A stretch of 33,219 nt of DNA from Pseudomonadota bacterium (lineage in GTDB: Bacteria; Pseudomonadota; Gammaproteobacteria; Steroidobacterales; Steroidobacteraceae), in assembly GCA_023391335.1 (NCBI GenBank), contig JAEWBG010000103.1:1-33219 (forward strand), read 5' to 3'. The notes under the pieces are model-generated. The model saw nothing but the letters and a program-made list of their open reading frames with translations. It was not told the origin of the DNA and did no database searches. This document shows, one piece after another, positions 30,772-33,219 of this stretch. Positions within the stretch are counted from its first letter, which is position 1; each line of letters starts with the position of its first letter. The position numbers and the translations under genes were made by a program.

Positions 30772-32388
30772 CTAATTCTTCGTTCGCGCTTCGATTCTCG
30801 CCCAAGCATTCTTTACCGATTCGGGATCGCCTGTGTCCAGCTCCACGGCGTGTTGCAGCTCGATTGGGTTGAGCGGCTGCATACTGTGCAGTTGGGCCTC
30901 GAGTACGCGTGCGTCCGCATCCGACGGATCCAGCGCTTCGAGGTTGCGGGCGGCGATCCGTTTGTGAAGTGTGGCCTCATCGGCGTGACACACAACGATC
31001 GTAAACGATGCGCCGGTTGCATCGGCGAGCGCACGGAATAGCTCGCGATCGGCGCGGTCGAGAAAAGTGGCGTCGGCAATCATGTTGAACCCGCCGATCA
31101 AGCCGATTTCCGCGCAATCCAACAACCGGCTGTAAGTGCGATGAGTCGCAAGCCGCGAATAGAGCTCGGCAACGTGGGTGCCGTCGCTCGTGCGTGGCAG
31201 ATTGATCCGTTTTCTCTCAATGTCGGAACGAATTCGGATGGCGCGCAATCGGCCGATCAGATGCTCGCTGAACCACGATTTCCCCGATCCCGAAACCCCG
31301 TGCATGATCACTAATGCGGCGCGGCGCGGACGGGTCCATTCAATGGCGACGTCCAAGCGCCTCTGCAAACGGTGGAGGTATTCGGCGCGATTCGCTCGCA
31401 CCGTCTTTGCGCCCAGCGCATCCACTTTGGCACGTACGAGTGCCCGATAGACCGCGTAGAAAGGGAGAACACGCAGGCCCTCGTAGTCACCCGTAATCTC
31501 CAGATAGCGCGATAGAAACACACAGGCGAGATCGGGTCGACCTCGGCTCTGGAGGTCCATGACCAGGAAAGCGACGTCGCTCATCACATCGGTCGTGCGC
31601 AATGCCGCATCGAATTCGACGCAATCGAATGGGATCAAGCGACCGTCGATGCGGACGATGTTCCCGGCGTGCAAATCCCCATGGCATTCGCGCACGAAGC
31701 CGGACGCCGAGCGGCGACGGAATTCATCCGCGAGTTCCGCCATCTCCGCGTGCGTCCAGTGGCGCAGGCGTTTCACGCTCTCCAACGATTCGCTTCTCTC
31801 GACGCTTGCAGCAAGCTGATTGAGGTTCTCGAATATCGCACTCTGAAGTTGCTCAGGTTCGTCAGCCCGCATACGCACGGCAGACGCATGAAGGTGAAAC
31901 TGCGCGATGGCATTGGCGAGCTCATGCATGTCTCGCGAGCTGACGGCATCGCGCCGCAATAGTGAGATGAGCTCGTCCTCTTCGCGAAACTGCTGCATAC
32001 GCACTGCGTATTCGATCGCATGACCTGTGCCGCCCATCTTGAGGCGATCGCCGTCTTGCGTAATAGGCGCAACTTCCAAATACAAACTCGGTGCCAATCG
32101 ACGATTCAATCGCAACTCTTCCTCGCAAAGTTCGCGCCGACGCTCGAGCTGAGAGGCATCGAGAAACTCAAACTGAACCGGCTTCTTGATTTTGTACGCG
32201 TAGTGGCCCGTCAAAACGATCCAAGAAATGTGCGTCTCTTTAACGTCGATCGCATCGACTGGGTGCGAATACGCTGATGCCTCCAACAAACCTCGCAAGT
32301 GCTCAGGAAGCGACGGCTCGCCGTCGCTTGAACGCGCTGTAGGCCGGGCCACGCGTGCATCGGACGTATGGGATGAATGCAAATTCAT
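30772..32388 (-). CDS. Bifunctional APH-like kinase / P-loop kinase fusion
   Basis: This 538-residue fusion has two parts. Residues about 25-345 are an aminoglycoside-phosphotransferase-like kinase of the COG2187 branch, with ISWIVLTGHYAYKIKKPVQFEFLD, EELRLNRRLAPSLYLEVAPIT, catalytic HGDLHAGNIVRI and metal-binding FDCVEFDAALR. Residues about 355-535 are a P-loop kinase (COG0645-like) with Walker A GVSGSGKS (364-371), RIRSDIERKR and the ADATFLDRADR / HADEATLHKRI segments. The M. tuberculosis hypoxia-regulon protein Rv2004c has, from memory, the same arrangement. The substrate is unknown. The first part is a paralogue of the gene at 21430-22452. The gene faces the P-type ATPase convergently across a repeat island. 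Confidence 0.88.
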   Translation of the reverse strand: MNLHSSHTSDARVARPTARSSDGEPSLPEHLRGLLEASAYSHPVDAIDVKETHISWIVLTGHYAYKIKKPVQFEFLDASQLERRRELCEEELRLNRRLAPSLYLEVAPITQDGDRLKMGGTGHAIEYAVRMQQFREEDELISLLRRDAVSSRDMHELANAIAQFHLHASAVRMRADEPEQLQSAIFENLNQLAASVERSESLESVKRLRHWTHAEMAELADEFRRRSASGFVRECHGDLHAGNIVRIDGRLIPFDCVEFDAALRTTDVMSDVAFLVMDLQSRGRPDLACVFLSRYLEITGDYEGLRVLPFYAVYRALVRAKVDALGAKTVRANRAEYLHRLQRRLDVAIEWTRPRRAALVIMHGVSGSGKSWFSEHLIGRLRAIRIRSDIERKRINLPRTSDGTHVAELYSRLATHRTYSRLLDCAEIGLIGGFNMIADATFLDRADRELFRALADATGASFTIVVCHADEATLHKRIAARNLEALDPSDADARVLEAQLHSMQPLNPIELQHAVELDTGDPESVKNAWARIEARTKN

Positions 32389-32520
32389 AGCAAGCTCATG
32401 CGGTCGTTTTGAGGGCGCACTTGTTCAGCAGATATCGCAAAGTGTCGCGCTGGAGGGCATCGCTCAAAATTCGGACATGCGCGTAATGCGTAGCAGCATT
32501 CCACGGTGGGGCATGGGTAG

Positions 32521-32548
32521 TGACTAGTGACTAGTGACTAGTGACTAG
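32521..32548 (+). repeat. Tandem 7-mer repeat (TGACTAG x4)
   Basis: Four exact TGACTAG units are followed directly by the hairpin array. It differs by one base per unit from the TGACTAC array at 16334-16366, and all four units share the change, so each array was probably expanded separately from a single founder unit. Confidence 0.9.
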
Positions 32549-32549
32549 G

Positions 32550-32731
32550 CAGGAGGACGGACGTCGGGAAGGAGCGGAACAACGACGGACGACTCAGTCG
32601 TCAAGTGGGCCTATCGGCAGGAGGGACGCGTTGCGTCAGGAAGGACGAGCGTCAGGTCAGAAAAAGGGGAGGACGGACGCTTCGCGTCGAGAAGGATGCT
32701 GTTGCATCGGGAAGGACTTCGTCGGGACTGA
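32550..32731 (+). repeat. Tandem hairpin array, copy B
   Basis: Units include GACGTC, GACGAC-TCA-GTCGTC, GGGCC-TATC-GGC, GACGC-GTT-GCGTC, GAC-GAGC-GTC, GACGC-TTC-GCGTC, GATGC-TGTT-GCATC and GAC-TTC-GTC, joined by AGGAGGGA, CAGGAAGGA and GAGAAGGA linkers. The order partly matches copy A at 22473-22580, with extra units inserted. Confidence 0.8.
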
Positions 32732-32816
32732 TAAAGAATAAGAGGCGAGCCCTGCGGGCAAGGTGGCCGTTGGCAGGCGAGCCCTGCGGGCAGGGAAGCC
32801 TAGCGGCGGGCCAGAG
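32732..32816 (+). repeat. GGCGAGCC hairpin module, copy 2
   Basis: It is near-identical to 22585-22668, beginning with AAAGAATAAGAGGCGAGCCC and ending in the AAGCCTAGCGGCGGGCCAGAG segment. The first hairpin loop is TGC here and TTC in copy 1. Confidence 0.75.
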
Positions 32817-32830
32817 CAAAGACCCAAGAG

Positions 32831-32918
32831 GGTAGCCGGTCGTCGCGCACGACTCACCGGCAGGCGAGCCTTCGGCAAGGTAGCCACTGGCAGGCGAGCG
32901 CTTCGCGCAGGCTAGAAA
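32831..32918 (+). repeat. GGCAGGCGAGC hairpin module (forward orientation)
   Basis: It contains GGTAGCCGGTCGTCGCGCAC, CACCGGCAGGCGAGCC, AGGTAGCCACTGGCAGGC and GAGCGC-TTC-GCGC. It matches 13727-13850 read on the other strand almost throughout, about 19 kb away. The pair could recombine to invert the DNA between them. Confidence 0.75.
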
Positions 32919-32986
32919 ACGGATTAGTCCGGGGCGAGGTCGTGAACCTTGGTGCAGTTGGTAAGACCTTAACGAAGCGTCTTCTT

Positions 32987-33177
32987 GTTCCCTCCCCCTG
33001 GACGGGGGACGACTGCATGGATGCAGGAGGTAGGGCAACGCAGGGAGCAGTTGCCGAGGGTTAGGGAGAGGGTGTTAGATTTCGATCGTATTAAATGTAC
33101 TCACGAGCGTCATCAACGAATTGACGCAGATCGCACCCTCTCCCCAGCCCATCGAGGGCCATCGAGGGGGAGGGAGC
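32987..33177. repeat. Nested inverted-repeat element (about 190 bp, MITE-like)
   Basis: The outer arms TCCCTCCCCC (32989-32998) and GGGGGAGGGA (33166-33175) pair perfectly, inner arms GGGAGAGGGTG (33064-33074) and CACCCTCTCCC (33134-33144) pair perfectly, and CGTCA/TGACG (33108-33126) lies inside them. A GCATGGATGC hairpin sits in the left half. It has no coding content and is similar in base composition to the 1478/2896 elements. Confidence 0.6.
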
Positions 33178-33219
33178 TTTAGACGCGTTTCGCTCTGTGT
33201 GCTGTTTGCGAAGTTCCAT

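Larger units (their letters stand above)
32389..33219. other. Gene-free repeat island 6
   Basis: The last 831 bp hold no convincing gene. They contain a leader for the kinase fusion (32389-32520), the TGACTAG array, a hairpin array (32550-32731), the GGCGAGCC module copy 2 (32732-32816), a further module (32831-32918) that matches 13727-13850 in reverse, and a nested inverted-repeat element (32987-33177). Frames open through this stretch are repeat translations. Confidence 0.6.

Noticed and set aside
32652..33038. 128-codon open frame on the minus strand
   Set aside because: It translates the GGCGAGCC and hairpin modules; the same peptides appear over the other copies.

Overview
The window reads as chromosomal DNA of a gammaproteobacterium with moderately high GC. 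The protein families, SD-led genes and short operons fit a Xanthomonadales/Steroidobacteraceae-like soil or water organism, but that placement is an impression and not a search result. No rRNA, tRNA, CRISPR array, transposase or integrase gene was recognised.

Layout. 1-1164: two small membrane-protein genes on the minus strand, with a well-formed integron attC site between them and a second pair of integrase core sites upstream, so this looks like the edge of a gene-cassette array. 1165-3110: repeat-rich DNA, a VOC-fold protein with a small membrane protein, and a toxin-antitoxin pair whose toxin has lost its 5' half. 3114-9633: PAP2 phosphatase, cation diffusion facilitator, a periplasmic beta-propeller protein, a GDSL hydrolase and a convergent ATP-grasp protein. 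9746-13310: a BlaI/BlaR1-type repressor and M56 metalloprotease pair with two operators around its promoter, then an AAC(3)-I-type acetyltransferase and an aldo/keto reductase, all on the minus strand. 13952-18576: a YCII-like protein, an unrecognised single-pass membrane protein with a large exported domain, and a fused membrane/spermidine-synthase-like protein. 19583-32388: a stress-survival block made of ompW and a zinc alcohol dehydrogenase (minus strand), diverging from an APH-like kinase, then pncB, ftsH, a universal stress protein and an Mg-type P-type ATPase (plus strand), and finally an APH-like/P-loop kinase fusion (minus strand).

How the genes work together. The 20-32 kb block combines NAD salvage, membrane-protein quality control, an ATP-binding stress protein, cation transport, an alcohol dehydrogenase, an outer-membrane channel and two related kinase-like proteins. 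Several of these families recur in the hypoxia/dormancy regulon of Mycobacterium tuberculosis, so I infer a low-oxygen or energy-stress survival locus. The 9.7-13.3 kb block looks like an inducible envelope or antibiotic response, although no beta-lactamase gene is present.

The most unusual signal is in the long intergenic gaps (about 1.2-1.7, 2.9-3.1, 13.3-13.95, 16.05-16.5, 18.6-19.6, 22.45-23.4, 29.8-30.8 and 32.4-33.2 kb). They are mosaics of a limited set of interspersed modules found in both orientations: tandem short hairpins whose stem sequences change but stay self-complementary, joined by GGA-containing linkers; GC hairpins followed by a constant GGCTATCTTG word; an ACAGGAT-type repeat; a CACGGAG-type repeat; and 7-mer tandem repeats. 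They sit between transcription units and not inside operons.
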